Assembly (NCBI GenBank): GCA_965263455.1
Contig: CBDHHN010000004.1
Coordinates: 248,001 to 312,000 of the forward strand
Origin: CADEDH01 sp965263455
GTDB taxonomy: Bacteria; Actinomycetota; Acidimicrobiia; Acidimicrobiales; SZUA-35
Reading direction: 5' to 3'
DNA length: 64,000 nucleotides
Position 1 is the stretch's first letter, and each line of letters starts with the position of its first letter. The notes beneath the pieces were generated by a model that saw nothing but the letters and a program-made list of their open reading frames with translations, was not told the origin of the DNA and made no database searches. A program made the translations under genes and the position numbers. Below, piece by piece: positions 35,069 through 47,427 of the stretch.

Positions 35069-35851
35069 TCAGCTGATGTCGAACGCCTGGTTCAGCCCCG
35101 TATGGCAGGTCCACTGGAGCGCGGTGGCCCCCGAGCTGGTGCTGGCGCCGGCGATGTCGACGCACCGGCCCGAGTGGCGCATGGTCAGGCGGTCCCCGGC
35201 GGCGGCGTGGGGTTCGATGCTGACCTGCTGGTTGTCGCCCCCGTGGCACGGCCACTGGATGAGGGCGGCGCCGTTGGCGGTCGATCCGCTGCTCACGTCG
35301 AGACAGTGGCCGGAGTGGACGGCCTGGATCCGCCAGTAGCCGGTCCCGAGGTCGGTCACGGTCCAGCGCTGGCTGGCCGATCCGTCGCAGGTCAGCTGGA
35401 GCACGCTGGCCCCGGCCGCGGTCGAGCCGCCGTCGACACCGAGGCAGAGTCCGGAGTGTCGGGGCTGGATCAGGCTCCCGGTCAGGGTCGTGGTCGAGGT
35501 GGTCGAGGAGCTCGTGGACGAGGTCGACGAGCTCGTTGTCGTCGTGGTGGTCGTCGTGGTCGTCGGCGCCGGGGGTTGGGTCAGCCACGGCGGGGCGGCG
35601 GTGTCTGTCACCCCCAGATCGGCGGCCAGGGGCCGGGGCTCACCGATGGCGCTGCCGGAGTCGACCAGGTACGACCCCGACTGGTCTTCGAGCAGGGTGA
35701 TGACGGCGGCCGTGGAGGTGATCACCAGGCTGACGATCAGGGCGTACTCCGACAACGTGGCCCCCCGCTCCCGACGGCGGCGGAGACGCCCGGACTCGCC
35801 GGGCGCCGCGGCGCCGGGACCATTCGACCGCGATCGGAGACGTCGGACCAC
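35069..35851 (-). CDS. Flp-pilin-like leader fused to a ricin-type beta-trefoil lectin
   Basis: About 260 residues. A basic leader (RLRRRRERG) is followed by a class III prepilin-like segment ATLSEYALIVSLVITSTAAV, with Gly at the cleavage site and Glu at +5, then an acidic patch and a Thr/Ser linker. The C-terminal half is a ricin-B-type beta-trefoil with three repeats: HSGLCLGVDGGST ... SQRW, HSGHCLDVSSGST, HSGRCVDIAGAST. It suggests a pilus or surface protein that carries a sugar-binding module. The GTG at 35851 is my best start; it is not certain. It lies between ndk and folC with no Tad machinery adjacent. Confidence 0.72.
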   Translation of the reverse strand: MVRRLRSRSNGPGAAAPGESGRLRRRRERGATLSEYALIVSLVITSTAAVITLLEDQSGSYLVDSGSAIGEPRPLAADLGVTDTAAPPWLTQPPAPTTTTTTTTTTSSSTSSTSSSTTSTTTLTGSLIQPRHSGLCLGVDGGSTAAGASVLQLTCDGSASQRWTVTDLGTGYWRIQAVHSGHCLDVSSGSTANGAALIQWPCHGGDNQQVSIEPHAAAGDRLTMRHSGRCVDIAGASTSSGATALQWTCHTGLNQAFDIS

Positions 35852-35952
35852 CCCGTTCCATCGGTGTCCGGGACGCTCCGGTTGAGCGCCGGGCCCTCCG
35901 ACCGGTGCGGCGGGCCGAGCTCGGGTGAACCCACGTGGGCTGTGGACGGGCG

Positions 35953-37290
35953 TCAGCTCCGCTGGAGGGATCGGGCCAGAGGCCGGATGTCGCCCATGAT
36001 GGTGTGGGTCCCGGCGACCAGGATGAGATCGTCGTCGGCTGTGACGGCCAGGGCCCGATGCAGGGCCTCGACCGGCTTGATCACCACCTCGGCGCTGCAG
36101 CCCAGCGACTCGGCGGCGGCGGCGATCTCGACCGCCGGGAGGGCCCGGGACCAGTCCGGTTCGCAGCAGATGACGGCGTCGAAGTCGGGAGCACCGAAGG
36201 CGGCCAGCATCTCGACCGGGTCCTTGCCCTGGAGCAGGCCGACGACCAGGACCCAGGAGCCGAGCCGGGCGAAGGTCTCGTTGAGGGACTGGGCCGTGGC
36301 CAGGGCCCCGGGTGGGTTGTGGGCGCCGTCGAGCACGATGGTCGGTTCCCGGGACACGATCTCGAACCGCACCGGCAGCTCGACGGTGGCCAGGGCCCCC
36401 TCGACCAGCTCCTGGTCCAGGGGGCGGCCGAAGAAGGCCTCGGTGGCGGCCAGGGCGGTGGCCAGGTTCTGGCCCTGGTGCTGACCGTGGAAGGGCAGGA
36501 AGAGCTCCTGGTAGGCGGCCCCCGGGGTCCGGAGGTCGATGAGGCGACCGCCGACGGCCAGCTGGTTGCTCTCGAGTTCGTAGTCCCGGCCGTGCTGCCA
36601 GACGTCGCGGGGGCCCTCGGCGTCGAACACGGGCAGGAACTCGTCCAGGTCCGGGCCGACGATCAGGTGGCTGTCGGGCTTGATGATGCCGGCCTTCTCG
36701 GTGGCCACCGTCAGCCTCCACCCCTCCTCACCCCGGGTGTGGTCCTTGTCGACGTTGGTGATGACGGCCACGTCGGAGTCGACGACGTTGGTGGCGTCGA
36801 AGCGACCGAGGAGGCCGACCTCGACAACGGCCACGTCGACACCGAGTTCGGCGAACCACATGAAGGCGGCCGCGGTCAGGAGCTCGAAGCGGCTGGGGGT
36901 GACGTCGAGAAGGGGCTCGACGGCGGCGAGCAACCCGATGATGCGGCCGAAGTCGTCATCGCCGATCGGCTCGGTGCCCCAGACCAACCGTTCGTTGATC
37001 CGCTCGATGTTGGGACTGGTGTAGAGGCCGACCGACAGCTCGGTGGCTTCCAGGAGCGAGGCCACGTAGCGGGCGGTTGAGCCCTTGCCGTTGGTCCCGG
37101 TCAGGTGGACGACGCGGTAGGCCTGGTGGGGGTCGCCGACGGCGGCCAGCAGGGCCCGCATCGGCTCCAGGGACAGACCCGAGGTCTGGCCCGCCACCGG
37201 CATCGGGGGCGCCGCCGAGAAGCGATCGCCCCGGTTGCCCTCCAGGTTGGTGTGGCGGTCGAGGTAGGCCAGCGCGCTCCGGAGATCCAC
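35953..37290 (-). CDS. folC: Folylpolyglutamate/dihydrofolate synthase
   Basis: 445-residue Mur-ligase-type enzyme that adds glutamate to folates. P-loop LTGTNGKGSTAR, YTSPNIERINERL, VVEVGLLGRFDATNV, the HTRGEEG region and the C-terminal VLDGAHNPPGA identify it. GTG start ten bases after the clpX stop; the tig-clpP-clpX-folC order is common in bacteria. Confidence 0.92.
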   Translation of the reverse strand: MDLRSALAYLDRHTNLEGNRGDRFSAAPPMPVAGQTSGLSLEPMRALLAAVGDPHQAYRVVHLTGTNGKGSTARYVASLLEATELSVGLYTSPNIERINERLVWGTEPIGDDDFGRIIGLLAAVEPLLDVTPSRFELLTAAAFMWFAELGVDVAVVEVGLLGRFDATNVVDSDVAVITNVDKDHTRGEEGWRLTVATEKAGIIKPDSHLIVGPDLDEFLPVFDAEGPRDVWQHGRDYELESNQLAVGGRLIDLRTPGAAYQELFLPFHGQHQGQNLATALAATEAFFGRPLDQELVEGALATVELPVRFEIVSREPTIVLDGAHNPPGALATAQSLNETFARLGSWVLVVGLLQGKDPVEMLAAFGAPDFDAVICCEPDWSRALPAVEIAAAAESLGCSAEVVIKPVEALHRALAVTADDDLILVAGTHTIMGDIRPLARSLQRS

Positions 37291-37300
37291 CGGCGCCCGC

Positions 37301-38569
37301 TCAGGAGGCGGCGCGACGGGGCCGGGCCCGGGACTCGGCCCGCGGGACCAGGGTCGGGTTGACCCGTTCCAGCACCACGGAGGCGTCGATCACGCACTTC
37401 CCCACGTCCTCGCGGCCGGGGATGTCGTACATGACGTCGAGCAGCACCTCTTCCAGGATGGCCCGCAGACCGCGGGCTCCGGTTCCCCGGAGGAGCGCCT
37501 GGTCGGCCACGGCCTCGAGGGCGTCGTCGGTGAACTCGAGTTCGACGTCCTCCATCTCGAAGAACTTCTGGTACTGCTTGGTCAGGGCGTTCTTGGGCTC
37601 GACCAGGATCTCGACCAGGGCCTCGCGGGTCAGGTTGGTCACGGTGCCGATGACGGGCAGCCGTCCCACGAATTCGGGGATGAGGCCGAACTTGAGCAGG
37701 TCCTCGGGCTTCACCTGAGCGTAGATCTGGTCCATGTCGACCGAGTTGGCCGAGCTGATGTCGGCCTGGAAGCCGACCGACTTGGCCCCGATCCGACGCT
37801 CGATCACCTTGTCGATCCCGGCGAAGGCCCCGCCGCAGATGAACAGGATGTTGGACGTGTCGATCTGGATGAAGTCCTGGTGGGGGTGCTTGCGCCCGCC
37901 CTGTGGGGGCACCGACGCCACCGTGCCCTCGAGGATCTTGAGCAGGGCCTGCTGGACACCCTCGCCCGACACGTCCCGGGTGATCGACGGGTTCTCGCTC
38001 TTGCGGGCGATCTTGTCGATCTCGTCGAGGTAGATGATGCCGGTCTCGGCCCGCTTCACGTCGAAGTCGGCGGCCTGGATCAGCTTGAGGAGGATGTTCT
38101 CGACGTCCTCGCCCACATACCCGGCCTCGGTGAGGGCCGTGGCGTCGGCGATGGCGAACGGCACGTTGAGCATTCGAGCCAGGGTCTGGGCCAGGAGGGT
38201 CTTGCCGCACCCGGTCGGGCCCATCAGGAGGATGTTGGACTTGGCCAGCTCGACATCACCGGCCGACTGGGCCCCGTACTGGATCCGCTTGTAGTGGTTG
38301 TAGACCGCGACCGAGAGGATCTTCTTGGCCGGCTCCTGGCCGACGATGTAGTCGTTGAGGAAATCGAAGATCTCCCGCGGCTTGAGCAGCTCGTCGAAGC
38401 TCAGCTCCGAGCCCTCGGCCAACTCCTCCTCGATGATCTCGTTGCAGAGGTCGATGCACTCGTCGCAGATGTAGACGCCGGGACCGGCGATCAGCTTCTT
38501 GACCTGTTTCTGCGACTTGCCGCAGAACGAGCACTTGAGGAGTTCGCCCCCGTCGCCAAACTTCGCCAC
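37301..38569 (-). CDS. clpX: ATP-dependent Clp protease ATP-binding subunit ClpX
   Basis: 422 residues. N-terminal zinc-binding domain (CSFCGKSQ ... CDECIDLC), Walker A GPTGCGKTLLAQ, Walker B IIYLDEIDKIA, the FICGGAF block, the RIGAKSVGF region and the C-terminal small domain (ARGLRAILE). Unfolds substrates for ClpP. GTG start preceded by GGGAGG, nine bases after clpP. Confidence 0.97.
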   Translation of the reverse strand: MAKFGDGGELLKCSFCGKSQKQVKKLIAGPGVYICDECIDLCNEIIEEELAEGSELSFDELLKPREIFDFLNDYIVGQEPAKKILSVAVYNHYKRIQYGAQSAGDVELAKSNILLMGPTGCGKTLLAQTLARMLNVPFAIADATALTEAGYVGEDVENILLKLIQAADFDVKRAETGIIYLDEIDKIARKSENPSITRDVSGEGVQQALLKILEGTVASVPPQGGRKHPHQDFIQIDTSNILFICGGAFAGIDKVIERRIGAKSVGFQADISSANSVDMDQIYAQVKPEDLLKFGLIPEFVGRLPVIGTVTNLTREALVEILVEPKNALTKQYQKFFEMEDVELEFTDDALEAVADQALLRGTGARGLRAILEEVLLDVMYDIPGREDVGKCVIDASVVLERVNPTLVPRAESRARPRRAAS

Positions 38570-38578
38570 GCCGCCTCC

Positions 38579-39226
38579 CTACGAGCCCACGGCCCTGATG
38601 GGGCCGGTGGTGTCTGCGGTGTTCCGCTGTTCCAGGACCTCGTCGATGATCCCGTAGTCTTTCGCCTCTTCGGCCGTCATGACAAAGTCACGGTCGGTGT
38701 CGGCCGCCACCTTCTCGATGGGCTGACCGGTGTGGCGGGCCAGGATCTCCTCCAAGGCTCGCTTCAACCGCTCGATCTCGTTGGCCGCGATCTCCAGATC
38801 GGAGACCTGACCCTGAGCCCCGGTGTAGGGCTGGTGGAGCAGGATCCGGGAGTTGGGCAGGGCCAGGCGCTTGCCGTTGGTCCCGGCGGCGAGGAGGATG
38901 GCGGCGGCCGAGGCGGCCTGCCCGAAGCAGATCGTGGTGATGTCGGGCTTGATGTACTGCATCGTGTCGTAGATGGCGAACATGGCGTTGATGTCGCCGC
39001 CGGGTGAGTTGATGTAGACGCTGATGTCCCGATCGGGGTTTTCCGACTCGAGGTGCAGCATCTGGGCGCTCACGACGTTGGCCACCCCGTCATCGATCGG
39101 CGTGCCGAGGAAGATGATGTTGTCCTTGAGCAGCCGCGAGTAGATGTCGGCGACGCGCTCACCCCGACTCGTCTGCTCGATGACCTGAGGGATGATGTAG
39201 CTCGCCCGGGCGGGTTGGCGTGTCAC
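38579..39226 (-). CDS. clpP: ATP-dependent Clp protease proteolytic subunit ClpP
   Basis: 215-residue serine protease. YINSPGGDINAMFAIYDTM, the nucleophile in CFGQAASAAA, the His in RILLHQP and the Asp in VAADTDRDFVM are present. GTG start overlaps the tig stop by four bases, so it is translationally coupled to trigger factor. Only one clpP copy is present here, whereas many actinobacteria have tandem clpP1-clpP2; a second may lie elsewhere. Confidence 0.97.
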   Translation of the reverse strand: MTRQPARASYIIPQVIEQTSRGERVADIYSRLLKDNIIFLGTPIDDGVANVVSAQMLHLESENPDRDISVYINSPGGDINAMFAIYDTMQYIKPDITTICFGQAASAAAILLAAGTNGKRLALPNSRILLHQPYTGAQGQVSDLEIAANEIERLKRALEEILARHTGQPIEKVAADTDRDFVMTAEEAKDYGIIDEVLEQRNTADTTGPIRAVGS

Positions 39227-40617
39227 TGTTCGTCCTGTTCCGTCGTCTCGTCGTCGCCGGATGCTTCGTCGGCGACGTCGGCGGCGACTTCGTCCTCGGT
39301 TGGCAGTTGTAGCGCATCTGGATCGATCGGGTGACCATCCTCGTCAACAAGGTTGGCACGTTCGATGACCCAGTCAAGCGCCTTGCTCTTCAGCAGGTCC
39401 GATCGCAGTGCCGGCATGCGGCCGGCCTCGGCGAAGTCGGCCCGGATGTCGTCTGCGGGGCGGTCGATCTGGCTCGCCACCTCGGCGAACTGCTCCTCCA
39501 GGTCGTCCTCGGTCACCTCGAGGCTCTCGGCCTCGGCGATGGCCCGGAGGGCGAGGTCGACCTTGGCCGACGAGCGGGCTTGATCCCGCATCCCGTCGAG
39601 GAGGTCCTCCTGGCTCTGGCCCGTCATCTGGAGGAAGGTCTGGAAGTCGATCCCCTGGGCCTGGAGGCGCAGGGCCATGTCCTGGACCCGGTTCTCGGTC
39701 TCCAGGTCGACCATGGCGTCGGGCACGAGGTCGTCCTCGACCAGTTCGGCCAGGGCGTCGGCCACCCGGCTCTGGCGCATGGCCCGAGCCTGGTTCAGGC
39801 GGGCCTCGGTCATGTTGGTGCGGAAGTCCTCGCGCAGCTCGTCGAGCGTCTCGAACTCGCTGTTGTCGGCCACCCAGTCGTCGGTGGGCTCCGGCAGGAC
39901 GTTCTCCTGGACCTCGCCCACCCGGATGATGAAGCTGAGTGGCTCCTCCTCGTCTTCGTCGGGGTGGTCGGCGGTGAACTCGACCGAGTTGCCGGCCTCG
40001 GCCCCGGTCAGGTGCTCGTCCAGCTCGGCCACCACGGTGCCGGCACCGACCTCGTACACGTAGCCCTCGGCCGTCATGCCGGGGACGGGTTCGCCCTCGT
40101 GCATGGTCTCGATGTCGATGACGACCCGATCGCCCTCGGCGGCCGGGCGGTCCACGGTCTCCAGCTCGCTGAAACGGCTGCGCAGCCGATCGACCGACTC
40201 GTCGATGTCGGACTCCTCCACCGTCAGCGACTGCAGCTCGACCTCGAGGCCGTCGTACCCGGCGATCTCGATCGAGGGCCGGATCTCGACCACGGCATCG
40301 AAACTCACCGGGCCCGACTCGTGGCCGTCGGTGATGTCGATCTCCGGCGGGGCGATGACGTCGACCTCGTGTTCCTTGACCGCCTCGGTGTAGTAGTTGG
40401 GCAGCGCCTCGCGGAAGGCCTCGTCCCGGGCGTAGGACTGGCCGATGCGGGCCTCCAGGACTTTGCGGGGTGCCTTACCGGGCCGAAAGCCCGGCAGTCG
40501 GACCTCCTGGGCCAACCGTTTGAAGGCGGCATCGAGGTCTCGTTCGAACTCGGCCTCCTCGACCTCGACGACCACCTTGACCTTGTTGCCCTCGAGGGCC
40601 TCGACTGTCGACTTCAT
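39223..40617 (-). CDS. tig: Trigger factor
   Basis: 464-residue ribosome-associated chaperone and prolyl isomerase. The ribosome-docking motif GFRPGKAPRKVLEARIG is near residue 45. An FKBP-like domain begins with EGDRVVIDI, then comes a helical substrate-binding region, with a very acidic C-terminal tail (ADEASGDDETTEQDEQ). A TACACT -10 box lies eight bases before the ATG. Confidence 0.95.
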   Translation of the reverse strand: MKSTVEALEGNKVKVVVEVEEAEFERDLDAAFKRLAQEVRLPGFRPGKAPRKVLEARIGQSYARDEAFREALPNYYTEAVKEHEVDVIAPPEIDITDGHESGPVSFDAVVEIRPSIEIAGYDGLEVELQSLTVEESDIDESVDRLRSRFSELETVDRPAAEGDRVVIDIETMHEGEPVPGMTAEGYVYEVGAGTVVAELDEHLTGAEAGNSVEFTADHPDEDEEEPLSFIIRVGEVQENVLPEPTDDWVADNSEFETLDELREDFRTNMTEARLNQARAMRQSRVADALAELVEDDLVPDAMVDLETENRVQDMALRLQAQGIDFQTFLQMTGQSQEDLLDGMRDQARSSAKVDLALRAIAEAESLEVTEDDLEEQFAEVASQIDRPADDIRADFAEAGRMPALRSDLLKSKALDWVIERANLVDEDGHPIDPDALQLPTEDEVAADVADEASGDDETTEQDEQ

Positions 40618-40625
40618 CGGAGGTC

Positions 40626-40631
40626 AGTGTA
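40626..40631 (-). promoter_or_regulatory. -10 box for tig-clpP-clpX-folC (TACACT)
   Basis: Minus-strand TACACT eight bases before the tig ATG. The short gap implies a leaderless mRNA for the whole operon. Confidence 0.5.
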
Positions 40632-40748
40632 CGGGGAAGGCGTCGCCACCACTGGCACCGGCCGCCGGGGCGTCGCCACGACCTCGCCGTCAGCGCCGGA
40701 TACCCGCCGTCGGGCCCGGTGCGCGGCCGGTTAGAGTGTCGTTCGCAG

Positions 40749-40823
40749 CGGGATGTGGCGCAGTTTGGCTAGCGCACCTGCTTTGGGAGCAGGGGGCCGG
40801 GAGTTCAAATCTCCCCATCCCGA
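40749..40823 (+). tRNA. tRNA-Pro (TGG)
   Basis: 75-base cloverleaf: acceptor CGGGATG/CATCCCG, anticodon stem CCTGC/GCAGG with loop TTTGGGA (anticodon TGG), T arm GGGAG-TTCAAAT-CTCCC. CCA not encoded. Confidence 0.95.
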
Positions 40824-40862
40824 CGGAAACGTCACCCACGTTTCCAGGGAGAGGAAACCGGG

Positions 40863-40905
40863 AAACCCCAGGTCACACCGCCAAACACGGTGACCTGGGG
40901 TTTCT
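40863..40905. terminator. Strong hairpin between tRNA-Pro and the convergent surface-protein gene
   Basis: Perfect 15-base stem GAAACCCCAGGTCAC/GTGACCTGGGGTTTC with a 13-base loop. The A-run on one side and T-run on the other allow it to work in both directions, which suits convergent genes. Confidence 0.75.
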
Positions 40906-41335
40906 CATGTCCGTCCCGAGCTTCCGGCCCCAGCGCACGGGTGGCGCAGGCCGGCTCAGGTCACCGGGGAGGCTCGCCGGTCGGGTTGGGCGTCCTCGTC
41001 GTCGGACGACCGGCGGCGGACGGCCACCAGGGCGAAGCCGGCCATGGCGATGACGGCACCGGCGGCGAGGCCGACGCCGGGCCAACCCGACAGCGGCCCG
41101 GCCTCGGCGGGGGTGATGCGCACCACGAGCGGACCGTCGGCCGCGAGGTCGTCGACCCGCTCGCAGCGCAGAACCGGGTGCCGCTCGGTGCACCGCCACC
41201 CGGCGTCGCCCGACACCTCGAACCGACCGCCTGGTTCGATGGCGAGTTCGAAGACCACGGGTTCGCCCGCCGGGACAGATCCCGTGGGACGGACCTCGAC
41301 CAGGTAGTCGTCGCCGCCACCCGACGGCTCGGTGA

Positions 41336-44770
<3,435 letters not shown>

Positions 44771-44827
44771 CCGCCGCAACACCCGCGCAATCAATTCAGA
44801 TTCATATCGTCGGACGGGGCCGAGACC

Positions 44828-46489
44828 GTGAGTCCCTGCCGGCGGGATGGGCCGAACGAACCCTGTCCACCGTCTGTGTTCGGCGCGATCAGGCCCGACC
44901 TCAAGCTCGTGATGGCCTCGGTCGACAGGGGACACGTGGCGACCAGAGCCGGATCGGATCCGCGTCGGGCCCGGAACTGGGCCTCCCCCGTGCGCGCCCT
45001 TGTCGTCGTCCTTGCCACCGGCATCGGGATCACGAGCCTCTTGGCGGCGTCGGAACGGGCGGCCACGACGCGCGAACGCGAACTCCGGTTCGAGGTGGCG
45101 GCCGAAGCGGTGCAGCAGCAACTGAGCGCCCGGGTCGAGGACCTGGGCGACGAGTTCGAGGCCGGAGCCGCCTTCATCGGCGCCACCCACCCGGCCCCGA
45201 GTTCCTCGTATCAGGAGTTCTTCGCCCGGCTAACCGCCAACGACGACGCCAGCGACACGGGGATGCTGTTCCTTGAGGACGTACCCCGGGACGACCTCCC
45301 GACCCTCGTGACCCGCGAGCGGCGGCTGTCCGACCCCGACTTCACCGTGACCACCGTCGGGTTTGCCGCCGGAGACCGGGCGCTCATCATGACCCGCGCC
45401 TCGGGCAACATCGGCCAGATCGTCGACCCCTATCTCGGATACGACGTGGCCTCGGCCCGGCCTCTGTTGACCGCCGGCGGGTTCCCCGGCGACGGCTACG
45501 CCCTCCGGGTGGCGGCCACCCCGGCGCTACTCCAGCTGATCGGGGCCGAGCAACGGTCCGCAGCCGATGAGGGCCCCGAGATCCCGGATGTGACACCGTT
45601 CTTCGTGGGCCCCGTGGTCAACGGCGAGGGTGAGGAGGTCGGGCTGGCCGTCCGCTTCCTGTACGGAACCCAGTTGGTCGAGAACCTCCGGTTGCCCGAG
45701 CACATCAACGTGCGCCTCTCGGTCCAGGCCATCGAGGAGCCCATCGCCCAGATCCCGGACGACCCGGCCACCGGCATGGGTGACAGCGGCCTGTTCCAGC
45801 TCCGTCAGGTTCGCACCGCCGGACACCCGTGGACGGTCGAGGTGTGGGCCGACCCCGCATTCGACACCGGCACCGGACTCTCTCCGGCCCAGTCGACGTG
45901 GGCCGCCGGGTTGGCCGCCAGCGTCGGCCTCGGTCTGGCCGTCGCCACCGGACTGGCCGCTCGGAACCGCCTGGTGGGCACCAACTTCGAGCTGGAGTTG
46001 GCCCGCACCCTGGCCACGACCGATCCCCTGACCGGGCTGCTCAACCGCCAGGGTCTGATCGACGGAGCGCGGGCCCGACCGTCCGGGTCGCCGGCCGTAC
46101 TCTTCTTCGTGGACCTCGATGGCTTCAAGCCGGTGAACGACGAGTGGGGCCACGAAGCGGGCGATGCCGTGCTGAGCGCGGTCGGTCGAGCCCTGCGGGT
46201 CTCCTTCCGCCGGGGCGACCTCGTGGCCCGCATGGGCGGTGACGAGTTCGTGGTCGTCCAGTTCGACGAGGGCGCGCCGGACTCCGGTACCGACGTGGCG
46301 AGCCAGGCCCAGCGGCTGGTCGATCGGGTGGGCGCAGTGGACGAACGGGTCAGCTGCAGCGTCGGGGTCGCCCGTCGGCGATCGGGAGAGCAGACCGACG
46401 TGAAGGAACTCCTGCGGCGGGCGGACGAGGCGATGTACGCGGCCAAACGGGACGGCGGCGCCCGCTTTGCCGTCAGCGGCCCGACCTGA
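44828..46489 (+). CDS. CHASE-domain GGDEF diguanylate cyclase
   Basis: About 550 residues. A membrane segment (VRALVVVLATGIGITSLLA) precedes an extracytoplasmic CHASE-type sensor (about residues 85-330). A second helix (STWAAGLAASVGLGLAVATG) leads to a GGDEF domain with TDPLTGLLNRQGL, FVDLDGFKPVND and an intact MGGDEF active site. RRGD five residues upstream forms a product-inhibition I-site. It should make cyclic di-GMP in response to an external ligand. The start is uncertain: GTG at 44828 or ATG at 44912. It is divergent from the PilZ protein, its probable effector. Confidence 0.87.
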   Translation: MSPCRRDGPNEPCPPSVFGAIRPDLKLVMASVDRGHVATRAGSDPRRARNWASPVRALVVVLATGIGITSLLAASERAATTRERELRFEVAAEAVQQQLSARVEDLGDEFEAGAAFIGATHPAPSSSYQEFFARLTANDDASDTGMLFLEDVPRDDLPTLVTRERRLSDPDFTVTTVGFAAGDRALIMTRASGNIGQIVDPYLGYDVASARPLLTAGGFPGDGYALRVAATPALLQLIGAEQRSAADEGPEIPDVTPFFVGPVVNGEGEEVGLAVRFLYGTQLVENLRLPEHINVRLSVQAIEEPIAQIPDDPATGMGDSGLFQLRQVRTAGHPWTVEVWADPAFDTGTGLSPAQSTWAAGLAASVGLGLAVATGLAARNRLVGTNFELELARTLATTDPLTGLLNRQGLIDGARARPSGSPAVLFFVDLDGFKPVNDEWGHEAGDAVLSAVGRALRVSFRRGDLVARMGGDEFVVVQFDEGAPDSGTDVASQAQRLVDRVGAVDERVSCSVGVARRRSGEQTDVKELLRRADEAMYAAKRDGGARFAVSGPT

Positions 46490-46558
46490 CCGGGCGGCCC
46501 GACCCCACCGGGGATCTCCGGAGCGGGTCGGCTACCCTTGGTCCCCGAACCACCCTCT

Positions 46559-46633
46559 GCGGGCGTAGTTCAACGGCTAGAACCTCAGCCTTCCAAGCTG
46601 ATGATGTGGGTTCGATTCCCATCGCCCGCTCCA
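46559..46633 (+). tRNA. tRNA-Gly (TCC)
   Basis: Acceptor GCGGGCG/CGCCCGC, anticodon loop CTTCCAA (anticodon TCC), T arm GTGGG-TTCGATT-CCCAT. Unlike the other two tRNAs here, the 3' CCA is encoded (46631-46633). Confidence 0.95.
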
Positions 46634-46687
46634 CACCCTGACTGCGACGGCGACAATCGTGTCGGCGGACACCCTCTGAGGGGAACC

Positions 46688-46747
46688 ATGAAGGCGCAGA
46701 TGAGGGCCCGGTCGTCGGATCGGTCTCCGTGTCCGGTAGCGACCTGA
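46688..46747 (+). CDS. Possible 19-residue leader-type peptide
   Basis: ATG with a strong GAGGGGA ribosome-binding site, encoding MKAQMRARSSDRSPCPVAT and a stop, in the gap after tRNA-Gly. There is no downstream gene on the same strand, so a regulatory role is unclear. It may be chance. Confidence 0.25.
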   Translation: MKAQMRARSSDRSPCPVAT

Positions 46748-46765
46748 CCCGAGCATCTGGTTGAT

Positions 46766-47071
46766 CTATCGCTGCTCCCACGTCGACGGGGAGAAGGTCG
46801 GTCGGTTGAGCCGGACGACGAATCCGTGGACGGCGATGCCGGCGCCCCAGCCGATGAGCGCCCACAGCGACCACCATGCCGACCATTCGCCTGCGATGCC
46901 GGTGTTGAGGTTGACGAGGAGATTCACGGCGAGGTTGATGGCCATACTGCCTGCGAACACGGCGGCGTGGACGTAGAACACACCCAGCTGCTGGACGTAC
47001 CGTCTGGCCGCTTCGTGTCGTTCGTCAGCCGCTTGATCGATGTGGATCGGGGCTTCGGGTGGCGTGGTCAT
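46766..47071 (-). CDS. 2TM-domain membrane protein
   Basis: 101 residues. A charged N-terminus is followed by the 2TM-domain pattern: AARRYVQQLGVFYVHAAVFA, a first helix through MAINLAVNLLVNL, a Trp-rich loop (GEWSAWWSLWALIGWG) and a second helix to GIAVHGFVVRL. It overlaps the upstream small membrane gene by four bases. It belongs to the exporter locus by position; function unknown. Confidence 0.72.
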   Translation of the reverse strand: MTTPPEAPIHIDQAADERHEAARRYVQQLGVFYVHAAVFAGSMAINLAVNLLVNLNTGIAGEWSAWWSLWALIGWGAGIAVHGFVVRLNRPTFSPSTWEQR

Positions 47072-47337
47072 TGTTTCGTTCCTTTCGTTGGGTTTCGTGA
47101 CGAGGCCCGGACGTGCTCAGTTCCTTCGGGATCAACCTGTGCGTCGAGTCGGGTCTTGCGTGCGATGAGCGGGCCGACGCTGGCGGCGATCCACAACGCC
47201 AGCGGCCACGCCGGTTGGTCGGTGGTGAAGATGACGACGGCCCAGCCGGCGGACATGCCGAGCCACAACCAGGGAAGGGCGTTCACCAGGTGGGCACGGA
47301 GGGCCTTGCCGCCGGCGGTTGCTGTTGTTGAGTTCAT
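47068..47337 (-). CDS. Small membrane protein, unknown
   Basis: 89 residues with two hydrophobic helices (WLWLGMSAGWAVVIFTT and WPLALWIAASVGPLIA) and a basic C-terminal tail. GGAGG precedes the ATG at 47337. It is coupled to the 2TM gene by a four-base overlap. No family recognised. Confidence 0.6.
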   Translation of the reverse strand: MNSTTATAGGKALRAHLVNALPWLWLGMSAGWAVVIFTTDQPAWPLALWIAASVGPLIARKTRLDAQVDPEGTEHVRASSRNPTKGTKQ

Positions 47338-47427
47338 GAGGGCCTCCATAGGTTCCTACTGCGGGGGCGGACGTGCGGGGCCGTGGTGATCATGGCAGTG
47401 CTTCCTTTCAGCGCAAACTGGACCGGA

